Assembly (NCBI GenBank): GCA_020186115.1
Contig: WSYJ01000178.1
Location: forward strand, 186,001-250,000
Origin: Histomonas meleagridis
Taxonomy: Eukaryota; Parabasalia; Tritrichomonadida; Dientamoebidae
DNA length: 64,000 nt
Reading direction: 5' to 3'
Below, one piece after another: positions 11,269 to 20,577 of this stretch. Position 1 is the first letter of the stretch. Each line of letters starts with the position of its first letter. Both the position numbers and the translations under genes were made by a program. Below the pieces are notes generated by a model. The model made no database searches. It saw nothing but the letters and a program-made list of their open reading frames with translations, and was not told the origin of the DNA.

Positions 11269-12782
11269 TTAACAGTAGCTTTTTAAACTTTCAACATTAG
11301 CTACTGAAGTTTTACAACCTTCAATAACTTTGATATCGTGAGAAAGAACAGTTGGGGTTGAAGTAACGTTTTGATACTCTGGTATAACAACATGACTTTC
11401 AGATATAGGATTTGAAGTTTTAGTTGTATATACTGGTTCATTAATATGACTTTCTACCAAAGGTTTAGAAGTTTTAGTTATATTAATTGGTTCAACTTTA
11501 TGTTCTTCATTTATTGGATTAGAAATTATAGTTTTATTTAATGGTTCAACTTTGTGTTCTTCATTAATTGGTTCAGAAATTATAGTTTTGTTAATAGGTA
11601 TTACTTTATGTTCTTCATTAATCGGGTTGGAAGTAATAGTATTAATAATTGGTTTATTTATTAAGTTATCTATTTGAGCATCTTCTGTTATAATGTTATT
11701 AACTTTGCTGATATGTAATTTATCAATTCTAGGACTAGCAGTTAAAATGTTTCTCTTAGGTATAACTTCTAATGAATCTGATTCAGTTGTGATATTTCCG
11801 GGATTAAAGGATGGAGTAACTTGAAAATCTTGAGAATCAGAATTTATTGTTGGAAATTCAAGTTCGGGTTCAAATGAAGGTTCTTCTGAATCCAAATCAT
11901 AAGTAATAGCCTGAGCTTGAATATCTTCTGTTTCTTCAACAAATGGTGAATTAGTAAAATTAAAAGTTGCATTATTTTTGATTAATTGATCTGTTATCTT
12001 GACCAAATGCAATAAAACCAATTTTGGTATTGTTTTGAACTGGTGAACATGAGTTTATAAAGTTTTTCGAAAAATCATAATTGCAATTAATTTGTAATAA
12101 ATTCCAAGTATTATTAGAAGAATTAATATTTATCTGTTGTTGATTAAGAATATTATACACAATGATCTGAGCTTCATTCCTAATGTGAGAAATCTGTTCA
12201 TCATTCCAAAATAATCTAAACGGGGATTCTCTAAGTCTGTTTGGTCCTATAATAGGACGTAAATCGAGTAGACCTCTGTCAAATTCCTCTATCGTTGTAG
12301 GAATGGGAGGATTGTGGGTATTAATTCTTAATATATCATGTTGAATAATAGCTTGTCCTCGTGCTAGAATAGCCCCATTCGAGTCATTACATTGTATAGG
12401 TAAAAATCTGAGAATATTAATATCTGATGAAATAATCACCCAATTTGGTGGTGGAGGTAATGGTGTTCCTTCTGGGCTTGTTGGTGTTGGGTGGTAATGA
12501 CGACCTCGTATTAATAAAATTTCTTGTTGAAATGGAAGTTCTTGATTAATCTCAAGAACAAAATCTTCATCATTTTCTTTTTGTTCGAGGTCTGGGGCTT
12601 CCTCTTCAATAATCGGTTCTATCCTGTGGTCTTGTGCCGTTATTTCATGAGTAGTGTCGGATTTTTTTTTTTTTTATTTATCTGATAATTTTTCCGACCG
12701 AACAAAATTGGTATCAATCGAGTGCCCTGGGGGAGTTATTTCCGAAAATCGGGTTCTCGGACGCAAAAAATCAATATTCATG
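11269..12782 (-). pseudogene. N-terminal region of retroelement copy 2
   Basis: The minus frame starts at the ATG in ATGAATATTGATTT and shifts at least twice (near 12440 and 12000). Readable pieces include LPFQQEILLIRGRHYHP, PTTIEEFDRGLLDLRPIIGP and LRESPFRLFWNDEQI. Equivalent text occurs in copy 1 (QPLQQEILLVRDIHYSP, PTTPEKI, LRERPFRLCEDHP). The C-terminal part is built of tandem repeats. No known domain recognised. Confidence 0.6.
11390..11660 (-). repeat. Tandem INEEHK repeats (about 20 aa per unit)
   Basis: On the minus strand units such as NPINEEHKVEPLNKTIIS and EPINEEHKVEPINITKTS repeat about six times, decaying to PLVESHINEPVYTTKTS and PISESHVVIPEYQNVTS. The period is close to 60 nt. 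This is unusual inside a retrotransposon ORF. It may be a spacer or protein-binding array; its role is unknown. Confidence 0.75.
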
Positions 12783-12811
12783 AAAAATCAAAAAAATCTC
12801 CTCCCGTGTGG
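12783..12811 (-). repeat. Target-site copy overlapping the tRNA-Asn 3' end
   Basis: A 29-nt stretch covers the last 14 nt of the tRNA and its T-rich trailer (minus strand TTTTTTTGATTTTT after one A). It is identical to 6694-6722 and nearly identical to 4398-4425. I read it as the upstream half of the target-site duplication. Confidence 0.85.
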
Positions 12812-12871
12812 ATCGAACACACGACTTCCAGATTAACAGTCTGACACTCTAACCAACTGAGTTAGGGAGGA
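12798..12871 (-). tRNA. tRNA-Asn (anticodon GUU)
   Basis: A 74-nt gene on minus. The acceptor stem TCCTCCC pairs with GGGAGGA, discriminator G. The D-arm is ACTC-AGTTGGTTA-GAGT. The anticodon stem TCAGA/TCTGG has loop CTGTTAA (GUU). The T-arm is GTGTG-TTCGATC-CACAC. The B box GTTCGATCC is intact and no CCA is encoded. A T7GAT5 trailer follows and should terminate RNA polymerase III. The gene remains complete although two retroelements are inserted just downstream. Confidence 0.95.
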
Positions 12872-13090
12872 AGCCTATGTACAAAAACAATATTATAATA
12901 AAATATATAACTATCAAGTAATTTATTTCGTTGTTATTTATTCAAAAATTTTTCGAAAATATTCACACCAAAAATTAAATAGCTCATTTTTTTCCTTTTT
13001 ATAACAGAACAATTTTTTTGACTTTTAAGTGGAATTAAAAAAAAAAAAAAAAAAAAATAAACCGAACTTTTTTATTTCAAATTATTAAAA
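12872..13090. other. Intergenic, with A20-type homopolymer
   Basis: AT-rich sequence between the tRNA 5' end and the BspA-like gene 3' end, with an uninterrupted A tract of about 20 at 13035-13055. No gene seen. Confidence 0.6.
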
Positions 13091-15395
13091 TTAAATTTGC
13101 TTCATAAAGTCATCTTCTTTAAAATCATTTGCGAATGGATCATTTTCAATATTATTCATTTGAAGTTCGGATGAAAATGTTGTAATTGTTTCATTTTCTT
13201 TTTCATCTTCCAAATCATTTGATTCGGGATTACTAATTTGCTTTTTATTTCTTAATCGAATTAATAAAATAACGAGTAACACAACAATAATAATTACGAC
13301 AACAATTACAACGCATACAATTACCACAATATTTGTACTATCATTTTCATCTATTTCATTTATATAAAAAATAGTGAAAAAATTAGAATAAAAACTATAA
13401 TAAGTCGAATAAACGACTATAGTATAATTATAATAAATAAATTCAGTTATAATATATGTGAAATTTGAATTTGTTTTAGAAATAGAATAAGAATTTGTTG
13501 GGAAAGAATTAAAAATACTTATTGTTTGCGTATTAGATAATGAATATAACAAAGTAAATGAATGAGAAATAGTTAAAGCAGAAATAGAATTTGTAAATAT
13601 TACGTAAAAAGTGTTATATGTGTTTGATTCAGTAAATGTACTGGAAAAAGAAAATGCATTTGATTGTGTGAATGTATTCAATTTTGTGTATGAATTTGAC
13701 TGAGTAAATGTATTCGATTTTGTTAATGTTTCTGCGGTTGGAAGACATGATGAAATGATTGATCCCTTAGAAACATTAAAATCGCCAAATTTTTCGCTGT
13801 TATATGATGTTAGTGTCATCACAACTTCAGCAGGTACATCCTGAAATGAATTGGATTCAATATTTGGTGATGTTGAACCTTTAAAATAAATACAGTGAAG
13901 ATTTGTGCACGATTGAAATGCATAATTTTTAATGTTATTGATGTTTTCGCCAAGAACAATTGTAAAAAGTGATGTACATCCTGAAAATGAATATGCTTCA
14001 AGAATTTCAACTGAATACGGTATTGTGATGTTATTCAATGATATACAATTATAAAAAGCTGAATTCCCAATTGATGTAACTGAATTCGGTATTACAATAT
14101 TGCTTAAATTGTAACAATTACTAAAAGCTGAATTCCCAATTGATGTAACTGAATTCGGTATTGTGATGTTATTCAATGATATACAATTATAAAAAGCTGA
14201 ATTCCCAATTGATGTAACTGAATTCGGTATTGTGATGTTATTCAATGATATACAATTATAAAAAGCTGAATTCCCAATTGATGTAACTGAATTCGGTATT
14301 ACAATATTGCTTAAATTGTAACAATTACTAAAAGCTGAATCCCTAATTAATGTAACTGAATTCGGTATTGTGATGTTATTCAATGATATACAATTATAAA
14401 AAGCTGAATTCCCAATTGATGTAACTGAATTCGGTATTGTGATGTTATTCAATGATATACAATTATAAAAAGCTGAATTCCCAATTGATGTAACTGAATT
14501 CGGTATTGTGATGTTATTCAATGATATACAATTATAAAAAGCTGAATTCCCAATTGATGTAACTGAATTCGGTATTACAATATTGCTTAAATTGTAACAA
14601 TTACTAAAAGCTGAATTCCCAATTGATGTAATATTTTCATTAATTATAATATTATATAATGATAAACAATTTGAAAATGCTGTATTTCCAATTGCTGTAA
14701 CTGTATTTGGTAGTTGATAATTTTCTTGTGAATTTGATGGAGGATACCTCACAATTGTCGTAATGCTTTTTATCATACAAAACTCCGTCGTTATAATAAT
14801 TTGCATAGTTTTGGTTATCATTTGAAACATTAATAATTTCGAGTGATTCACATCCTGAAAATGTATTGCCATAAATTTTGTTAACTGATTTTGAGATATA
14901 AATATACTTTAATTTAATGCATGATGAAAATGCACTGCCAAAAATTGTTGTAACATTTTCCCCAATAATAATCCTTTCTAAACTAACACAGTTTGAAAAC
15001 GCACATTCATTAATTATTATTACTGAATTTGGAATTGTAATATTATGTAACGATGTACAATCTGAAAAAGCGAAGTCTCTAATATATGTAACATTGTTAC
15101 CATTTAGTATTGTTGTTAAATTATAACAATAGCTAAACGCATAACTACCAATAGTTTGTATGAAATTTCCGATATAAACTGTAGTTAGAAAAGTACATTC
15201 TGAAAATGCATTTGAAGGAATATCTGATGCTTCGCAATATATGTAAATATGTTCTGCTTCTTTCTTTTGCGTATCATCAAAATCAGAGTATTCATTAATA
15301 ATAAGTGTTTTATTATCTGAATTATGAGTTTCAATACTATTAACAATATAAATGATAAAAAACAAATTCTGAATTTGTTTACTATTGTTATTCAT
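13091..15395 (-). pseudogene. BspA-like leucine-rich-repeat surface protein, one frameshift
   Basis: An N-terminal hydrophobic stretch (QNLFFIIYIVNSI) may be a signal sequence. TpLRR/BspA repeats follow: IGSYAFSYCYNLTTI, then [20 protein letters not shown] units. A Ser/Thr-rich stalk comes next ([20 protein letters not shown]), then one transmembrane helix ([20 protein letters not shown]) and an acidic tail containing NDPFANDF. This is the layout of trichomonad type I surface LRR proteins, thought to act in host or bacterial contact. The reading frame breaks at the A5 run 14767-14771. Upstream text GVLYDKK should continue into [12 protein letters not shown] in the next frame, as in intact relatives. 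A single-base indel or assembly error would explain it. Confidence 0.85.
14024..14640 (-). repeat. Nine 69-bp LRR units, nearly identical
   Basis: Each 69-bp unit encodes a 23-aa LRR. Two unit types alternate on minus as A B B B A B B A B, where A has [14 protein letters not shown] and B has [14 protein letters not shown]. Each carries GAATTC. Near-perfect DNA identity shows recent unequal exchange or conversion. The fifth unit has drifted (VTLIRDSAF). Confidence 0.9.
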
Positions 15396-15495
15396 TTGGA
15401 AAGAAAAATATTTTCTTTTAATATAAAAAAATAAAATTAAAATAAATAAAAAATTAAAACATTTTCTAAATATACTTAAAAAAATAGAAAAATTT

Positions 15496-15816
15496 TTATA
15501 ACATGTTAAAAGTATCTATTAATGAAATGGAATATTTGAAACGCCATTTGGTTTCTTGGTTGTTGTGTATTACTTTATTTGATTTTGCAGAAAAAAAGCA
15601 AACTTTATTAAAAGATGCTTTAAAATTTTTATTATATTGGAGATATTCTTCTTGATAAACTGTGCTAGCGTTGTATGTGTAAATACTTTTCATATCTTCG
15701 TTAAACTCGATAAGAAGTTGATGTTTTATTGTAGAATTAATTGGTTTATTACTTATATATGTGGAAGATAAAACTAGGATAATGAAATAAATAAAAGGTC
15801 TTGAGAAGAAAAACAT
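15496..15816 (-). CDS. Small predicted secreted protein, unknown
   Basis: 106 aa. The N-terminus MFFFSRPFIYFIILVLSSTYIS is a clear signal-peptide-like hydrophobic segment. The rest is polar with aromatic patches (YNASTVYQEEYLQYNKNF) and no domain I recognise. The ATG at 15816 is followed by an open frame, and the motif ACCGTT (minus AACGGTCAC) lies 81 nt upstream at 15897-15902, as for other genes here. It could be a short lineage-specific secreted protein. Coding status rests on the signal sequence and promoter motif. Confidence 0.45.
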   Translation of the reverse strand: MFFFSRPFIYFIILVLSSTYISNKPINSTIKHQLLIEFNEDMKSIYTYNASTVYQEEYLQYNKNFKASFNKVCFFSAKSNKVIHNNQETKWRFKYSISLIDTFNML

Positions 15817-16313
15817 AATGTTTCTTTAAAAAGCCTCGATGGTCGAAAAATTTTTTTGCAATATAACACAGAAAAACTCAATTTTGAAAATACGTGACCG
15901 TTATGAGCAGGGGATGGCCTTATCGTAATTGTGCGGTTTATTTTACTTGGTGTAATCCACTTGAAGCTGACTTTTGAATGCTTCTTTCTTCATCGCATTT
16001 TTGCCTAACCGCAGAAATACATTGAAAAATAAACGGTTTCGACTTATTTTCAGTCGATTCGTGGATCAAAACCGTCATGATATTTTTCTTCAACAATAAA
16101 AAAATGGTTCTTTGGTTGTTATTCCCCAATTTTTTGGTCTTGGGCTTAACCAAGGGCCTTAAAATTACTCACCATAATTAATCGGTATTTAATAATCAAT
16201 GAAAACAACAATTTTTGTTTTGTTAAAAAAAGACACATTTTGCAGCTTAATAATTTTGAAAAAACTGTACCACGTTTTTTTATTAATTATACATTCAAAT
16301 AAAGATAAAAAAT
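15817..16313. other. Intergenic; possible 46-aa ORF
   Basis: Holds the AACGGTCAC motif for the gene to its left and another AACGGTTTCG at about 16032. A minus ORF at 15938-16078 (MTVLIHESTENKSKPFIFQC...) is open, but I see no family. I do not call it a gene. No other feature seen. Confidence 0.4.
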
Positions 16314-16943
16314 TTAGGAACATTGTTTCTTATTTTTCTTATTTGTTTTTTTCTTCGAGGATATTTTTACAATGCTTACCTCGGATTTTTCTGAATTTGT
16401 TTCTTTTTCGTTTTCTTCGGGTTTTTTACTGAGTTTCATTTCTTGGTAAAGTTCATACAACTTTTTTGAAATGGTATAAAAAAGAGGATTAATATTCGTT
16501 CCATCAACTGTTGAAGTTCTGATAAAATCTATGTTATGAGATTCAGCCCATGAATAAGCATCATCAATATTCATGATTTCTTTTAAATCTGATTTATTTG
16601 CAACAAGAACGCATTTAAATTTATCCACATGATTGGTAATAAATTTATACCATCCATCCACATGGTCGAACGTTTCTTGTTTAGATTGATCACATACAAT
16701 TACAACGGCATGTGAACCTTTTGCATAAATCGGAACCAAATCTCTAAGACTTTCTTGTCCTGCAGTGTCCCAAATATTCATGACCACTTTAAGATCTTTA
16801 TATTTCGAAACTATTCTTGAAGAGGTCGCTCCCAAGGTTGAACTTTGGTTTTGAGTCAATCCTAAGAACTTATGAATAATTGATGTTTTTCCTACGCCTG
16901 TATCACCAATAAAGACAACCTTGAAATGATATTTTTCGCACAT
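16314..16943 (-). CDS. Rab/Ras-type small GTPase
   Basis: 209 aa from the ATG at 16943 (MCEKYHFKVVFIGD); the upstream in-frame extension is unlikely. All G motifs are present: P loop GDTGVGKTS, switch II WDTAGQE, NKSD, and the G5 area RTSTVDGTN. It should switch between GDP and GTP states on endomembranes. The C-terminus is lysine-rich (SSKKKTNKKNKKQCS). It ends with only one Cys, second from last, rather than CC, CxC or a CaaX box, so prenylation is unclear. The switch I effector loop (TQNQSSTLGATS) is Rab5/Rab-like in spacing. I cannot place it in a subfamily. Confidence 0.9.
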   Translation of the reverse strand: MCEKYHFKVVFIGDTGVGKTSIIHKFLGLTQNQSSTLGATSSRIVSKYKDLKVVMNIWDTAGQESLRDLVPIYAKGSHAVVIVCDQSKQETFDHVDGWYKFITNHVDKFKCVLVANKSDLKEIMNIDDAYSWAESHNIDFIRTSTVDGTNINPLFYTISKKLYELYQEMKLSKKPEENEKETNSEKSEVSIVKISSKKKTNKKNKKQCS

Positions 16944-17179
16944 TGCGATTCGTTTTTTTATTTTTATTTTTGAATGAAAACTTTGACTGTTATAAAAAGG
17001 AAAAAGGATCTTTTTCAATTGGTTTCACACAAAAAAAAAACGATTTTCAATTGAAAATTGTTGTTTTGGCATAAATAATTTCAATTAAAAAACGCGTAAA
17101 CCTATGAAAAGGCTTGAATTTGATTGGCGAATAATTATTCTTTTTCAATACTATACAAAAAAGTAAATCACATTCCATT

Positions 17180-18476
17180 TTAATCCATATTGTTGATATT
17201 ACTATCCGTAAAGGAAAACCCAGGAATATTTCCAAATGCAGGAGGTACAAATGAATCTGCCGCATCTTCGGTTGTGAACGTAGGGTCGAAATTTGTTGTT
17301 CCCAAGAAATCTTTTGTCTGTGGAATAAAGTTTGGTCGATATTCTCTATTATAAACTTTATCCCATTCGAATCCTTCAAAGAAAGGATGTCCTTTTAGTT
17401 GATCAAATGTTGGCCTTTTGTCTGGATTCTTTGTTAATAATAATTGGATAAAATCAATAATTCGACGATCCAATTCAGGTGGGAAGTATGGCTCTGCTGA
17501 TACGATGTTAGTAAACATTTTCACTTTGTTATCATCGAAGAAAGGAGTTGTTCCAAGAATCATCTCATATGTCAAAATTCCAAGTGCCCATATATCGATT
17601 GGGTAACTATATGGCTTTTGAAGGAGAACTTCGGGCGCTAAATATTCGGATGTGCCGCAAAATGTTGTGGCTGAATCTGTCAGATTTATCTCTTTTGAGA
17701 GGCCAAAATCGGTTATTTTGATGTGACCGTTTGCGTCGAAGAGAATATTTTCAGGTTTAAGGTCTCGATAGACGATTCCAATCGAATGAAGGTATGAAAG
17801 AGCAAGGCCAATCTCAGCTACGTAAAGTCTTGCATCATCAATTTGAATAACACCAAGTTGTTCCATATGATAAAAAAGTTCTCCACCTGCTGCATATTCA
17901 AGACCTAAATAAAACTTAGAGGCCGTCTGAAAAGTAAAACAAAGATTAACAATAAAGGGATGATGTGCTTTCATCATGATATTTCGTTCTGTTAAAACGG
18001 ACTGTTCTTTCCCTGATTCAACAAGTTTGGACTTTTGGATTGTTTTGATGGCAAAAAGTTCACCGTTGTCGATTTTTTGAACAAGCATAACTTTCCCATA
18101 AAATCCACGACCAAGAACTGAAATTATTTTAAATTGATCCATTGATAGAGATTGTGGTGGATTGGCCACAGCATTGATGGCAGAAACCCATTTGTTACAA
18201 GTTTCAAATGAATCTGCTGTGAAATAATGTGTATCTGAAGAAATCTGTAATTGAAAACGAGGAATTGTTGATCCTTCAACTAATGAGCAGTTTGCTTTTT
18301 GTGGAATTGTTATAGTTTGATCAACAATTTTGCCTGCTTCATCTTTAGAAATAATTCTGTTAAGTTAGAAAAAAAACATACAGTTTTTGCCCTTGGAGCA
18401 CAACATAACGTCGATGCCATAAACCTTGTCTAGATCCCTTTTTCTTGAGCCATCCTGACAGTATTGTGCTGCTCAT
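17180..18476 (-). CDS. PH-domain AGC protein kinase (Akt/SGK-like), one 25-nt intron
   Basis: 423 aa after removal of the intron at 18358-18382. An N-terminal PH domain (ILSGWLKKKGSRQGLWHRRY and later FETCNKWVSAINAV) should bind membrane phosphoinositides. The AGC kinase domain follows: GRGFYGKV loop, FAIKTIQKSK, YRDLKPENILF, TDFGLSK, activation loop TTFCGTSEYLAPE. A C-terminal tail carries a hydrophobic motif (PGFSFTD). This is the domain order of Akt/PKB. Joining the exons restores QGQKLIISKDEAG in frame. Promoter motif AACGGTTG lies at 18488-18493, 12 nt upstream of the ATG. Confidence 0.9.
18358..18382 (-). other. 25-nt spliceosomal intron
   Basis: On minus it begins GTATGT, contains a T8 run, and ends CTAACTTAACAG, the branch/3' splice motif characteristic of parabasalid introns. 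Without removal the frame hits a stop inside the PH domain; with removal the PH domain is continuous. Among the shortest class of spliceosomal introns known. Confidence 0.9.
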
Positions 18477-18988
18477 TTGAATGGTCTAACGGTTGTCATT
18501 TATTTTAAGAAGATAGCCACATCCAAAACGAAAAAATTGTGTTAATGAATGAAAATATAATCATTTTCTTTAATTCACAATCAAAGAAATGTCATGGGCG
18601 AATAATGCATAATCAAAAACATGATTTTATACCCTTATTCAAAGAAATCAAGTTCAAAATTTGCCCGCACCAATAAAGCCGATACATTTTATTGCATTCA
18701 ATTATTGATAATTATCAGGCATTTTTTTAAATTATTTTTAATCGTTAAGTCAATTATTTCTTTTGAATGTTGTTCCCTAATTCAATGTATCTTTCAATTT
18801 TTTCAGAGCTTTAACCTCCGGTTGTTTTTCGTATTTTTCAAAAACTTCACTTCCAAAACTTCAGAACTAGCGCAATCATTTGCATAAAGAATAAAGAATT
18901 AAGCAACAAGGCCAATCCTTTTTAACCATGTTTTCAAAAAGCCAAGACACCATAATATAAAAATTTCAAACATTTTAATAAACAATGG
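18477..18988. other. Intergenic
   Basis: Upstream region of the PH-kinase gene; AACGGTTG at 18488-18493. The remainder is T-rich, with an open plus frame at 18621-18887 (MILYPYSKKSSSKF...) that has low-complexity composition and no motif. No supported gene. Confidence 0.5.
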
Positions 18989-20188
18989 TTATTCTTCTTC
19001 TTCCAACATAGTTATAACAGTAAGCCCGTTGTACCTCCTCCCTGATATTCCTTTCTGTGCTTCATTTGCACTTCTACAATCCTCAAATACTACAACAATT
19101 GGTGGATGTATTTGTGGTACCAAACAATCCCATTGCAAATCCGCAAAAGCATTAATCACATTACCGAATACAGAGCATTCTTCTTTCATATCTGCTACAG
19201 CCATGTCAAGTTCTGATGGATCAGAAGAACGTGTAACATTAAAGATGCGTAACCTCCTACAATTACAAAAAGGAACGTCTTCGGTAATGCACGAAATGTC
19301 AATGTCAAGATTAAGCGCATCAGCGATTGTGTAGCATGAGCTGTCCTTAGGCAAAATTGAATACTTGTCAGATGTCGGTTTTCCAAACAAATGAATTTGA
19401 CTAAGTTTGTCCGAATCCATCGGCTCTCTCAACGGCTGCCCAAGACGAGGAAAGCAACGAGAGCATGACACACCAATATTACGAAGTTTCATGATGATTA
19501 AATCCGTAAGGCTATCATCTTTGAGTTCAATTATTGCATGTCCAAGTGGAACACCATCAATTCGTGGAATTTTGATTTGAGCTACGTCAGTAAATTGGGA
19601 TACAAGTTTCTCAATGTCGCTCTCTGTATCTGTTAATGTAAGATTTGTGATGATAAAACTGTTTTGCATATCAGGAGGGAGATCAAATGCTTTGTTGGTC
19701 CCATCTTTTGTGGAAAGACGAATGCGTATAATGTGGTCTTCAATGTCAAGTGAGTCTTTGAGTTCTATGAATCGTTCAGCATCTTTTGCTTTGTCGAAAT
19801 CAACAAAAGCAAATTGACGATCTGGATTAATAAAAACTCGACTAATTGGTTCGGGATTTGATGTGATGCGCTTTTGGAATAATTTCTGATTGAGAACACG
19901 TTTAAGTTTTTCATTATCCATATTTGGTGGAATATCACGAACATAACAACGAACGCATTTACCTGCTTGAAAAAGATACTGCCTTTCTTGTACTGTAAAG
20001 CTACTGTCAGAATCTACAAACCCAGAATCGCATGATTCAAATCTTTGCGAAATTTCAACAATCGGTTTTGTCTGAGGAACATATAAATTTGGTGGTAATC
20101 CAACTATAAATCCAAGGGCCTTATACTCATCTGGGCCTACGTCCCATCCACCTCTCAAAGGCTTATGAGACTTTATATAGTTGGACAT
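18989..20188 (-). CDS. U2AF large-subunit-like splicing factor (three RRMs)
   Basis: 399 aa. Three RRM-like folds: RCYVRDIPPNMDNEKLKRVL with FAFVDFDKAKDAERF; SFIITNLTLTDTESDIEKLV with GHAIIELKDD; and a C-terminal UHM type (RRLRIFNVTRSSDPSELD, CSVFGNVINAF, PPIVVVFEDCRSANEAQKGISGRRYNG). The last contains the GRRYNG segment equivalent to the RxF loop of U2AF65, which binds SF1. Predicted role: 3' splice-site recognition with SF1. It lacks the usual N-terminal RS domain. The KSHKPLRGGWDVGP N-terminus may be a U2AF35-binding ULM with Trp. Fits an organism with short introns whose branch site abuts the 3' splice site. Confidence 0.75.
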   Translation of the reverse strand: MSNYIKSHKPLRGGWDVGPDEYKALGFIVGLPPNLYVPQTKPIVEISQRFESCDSGFVDSDSSFTVQERQYLFQAGKCVRCYVRDIPPNMDNEKLKRVLNQKLFQKRITSNPEPISRVFINPDRQFAFVDFDKAKDAERFIELKDSLDIEDHIIRIRLSTKDGTNKAFDLPPDMQNSFIITNLTLTDTESDIEKLVSQFTDVAQIKIPRIDGVPLGHAIIELKDDSLTDLIIMKLRNIGVSCSRCFPRLGQPLREPMDSDKLSQIHLFGKPTSDKYSILPKDSSCYTIADALNLDIDISCITEDVPFCNCRRLRIFNVTRSSDPSELDMAVADMKEECSVFGNVINAFADLQWDCLVPQIHPPIVVVFEDCRSANEAQKGISGRRYNGLTVITMLEEEE

Positions 20189-20577
20189 TGTCCTGACATG
20201 CTAAGTGAAATTAAGAATGTTTTTTCTGCACTTGATTTCGGCTTTATAGTTTTGTTTATTCAAAATATCATATTCTATTGTAAATTTTACTTTCCTAATA
20301 TCTTTATAATCAAAATATCTTTTTTTAAGCATAATTCATCTTATTTTAATACAGTTAAGAAACTGTGTCAAAAATTTAAAACAGGGGATTTTAAAAAAAA
20401 CATTAAAAAGATTTCATTTTTTATTGAGATAATAAAAAAAAATAATGGACGTTTGCTTTATAATTTTTCAAACAGATATTAATATGTAATCTTTTTAAAT
20501 TTATAAATATAATTTGAAAGTTTCTGAATAATATGGAACTGGAACTTTGTTACTTTCAAAAAAAATCAATAAGTGAT
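20189..20577. other. Intergenic between U2AF-like and nucleoplasmin-like genes
   Basis: Very AT-rich. A plus frame through it is low complexity (FKKNIKKISFFIEI). Nothing supported. Confidence 0.5.

Larger units (their letters stand above)
6723..12782 (-). mobile_element. Non-LTR retrotransposon copy 2 (R2-like), tRNA-Asn targeted
   Basis: A 6.06-kb element on minus, immediately downstream of an intact tRNA-Asn gene. Order 5' to 3': a low-complexity N-terminal region, about 20-aa tandem repeats, three C2H2-type zinc fingers, a reverse transcriptase with YADD, and a restriction-like endonuclease. This is the domain order of the single-ORF, REL-endonuclease class of non-LTR elements (R2, NeSL, CRE relatives). 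The ORF is cut by several frameshifts and by a deletion of the zinc-knuckle region around 7500-7540, so it is inactive. No long terminal repeats are seen. It ends AATGAATAAA with no poly(A). Confidence 0.85.

Noticed and set aside
4426..12782. CRISPR array or viral origin for the 4.4-12.8 kb region
   Set aside because: No short regularly spaced direct repeats; RT, fingers and endonuclease order fit a non-LTR retrotransposon, with no capsid, envelope or integrase.
12654..12836. Plus-strand 60-aa frame over the tRNA region
   Set aside because: It runs across the retroelement start and into the tRNA-Asn gene on the opposite strand.
15938..16078. 46-aa minus-strand ORF (MTVLIHESTENK...)
   Set aside because: Open but no family recognised and too short to call without transcript evidence.
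18621..18887. 88-aa plus-strand frame upstream of the kinase
   Set aside because: Phe/Ser-rich low complexity, no motif, no promoter-like element; probably chance.
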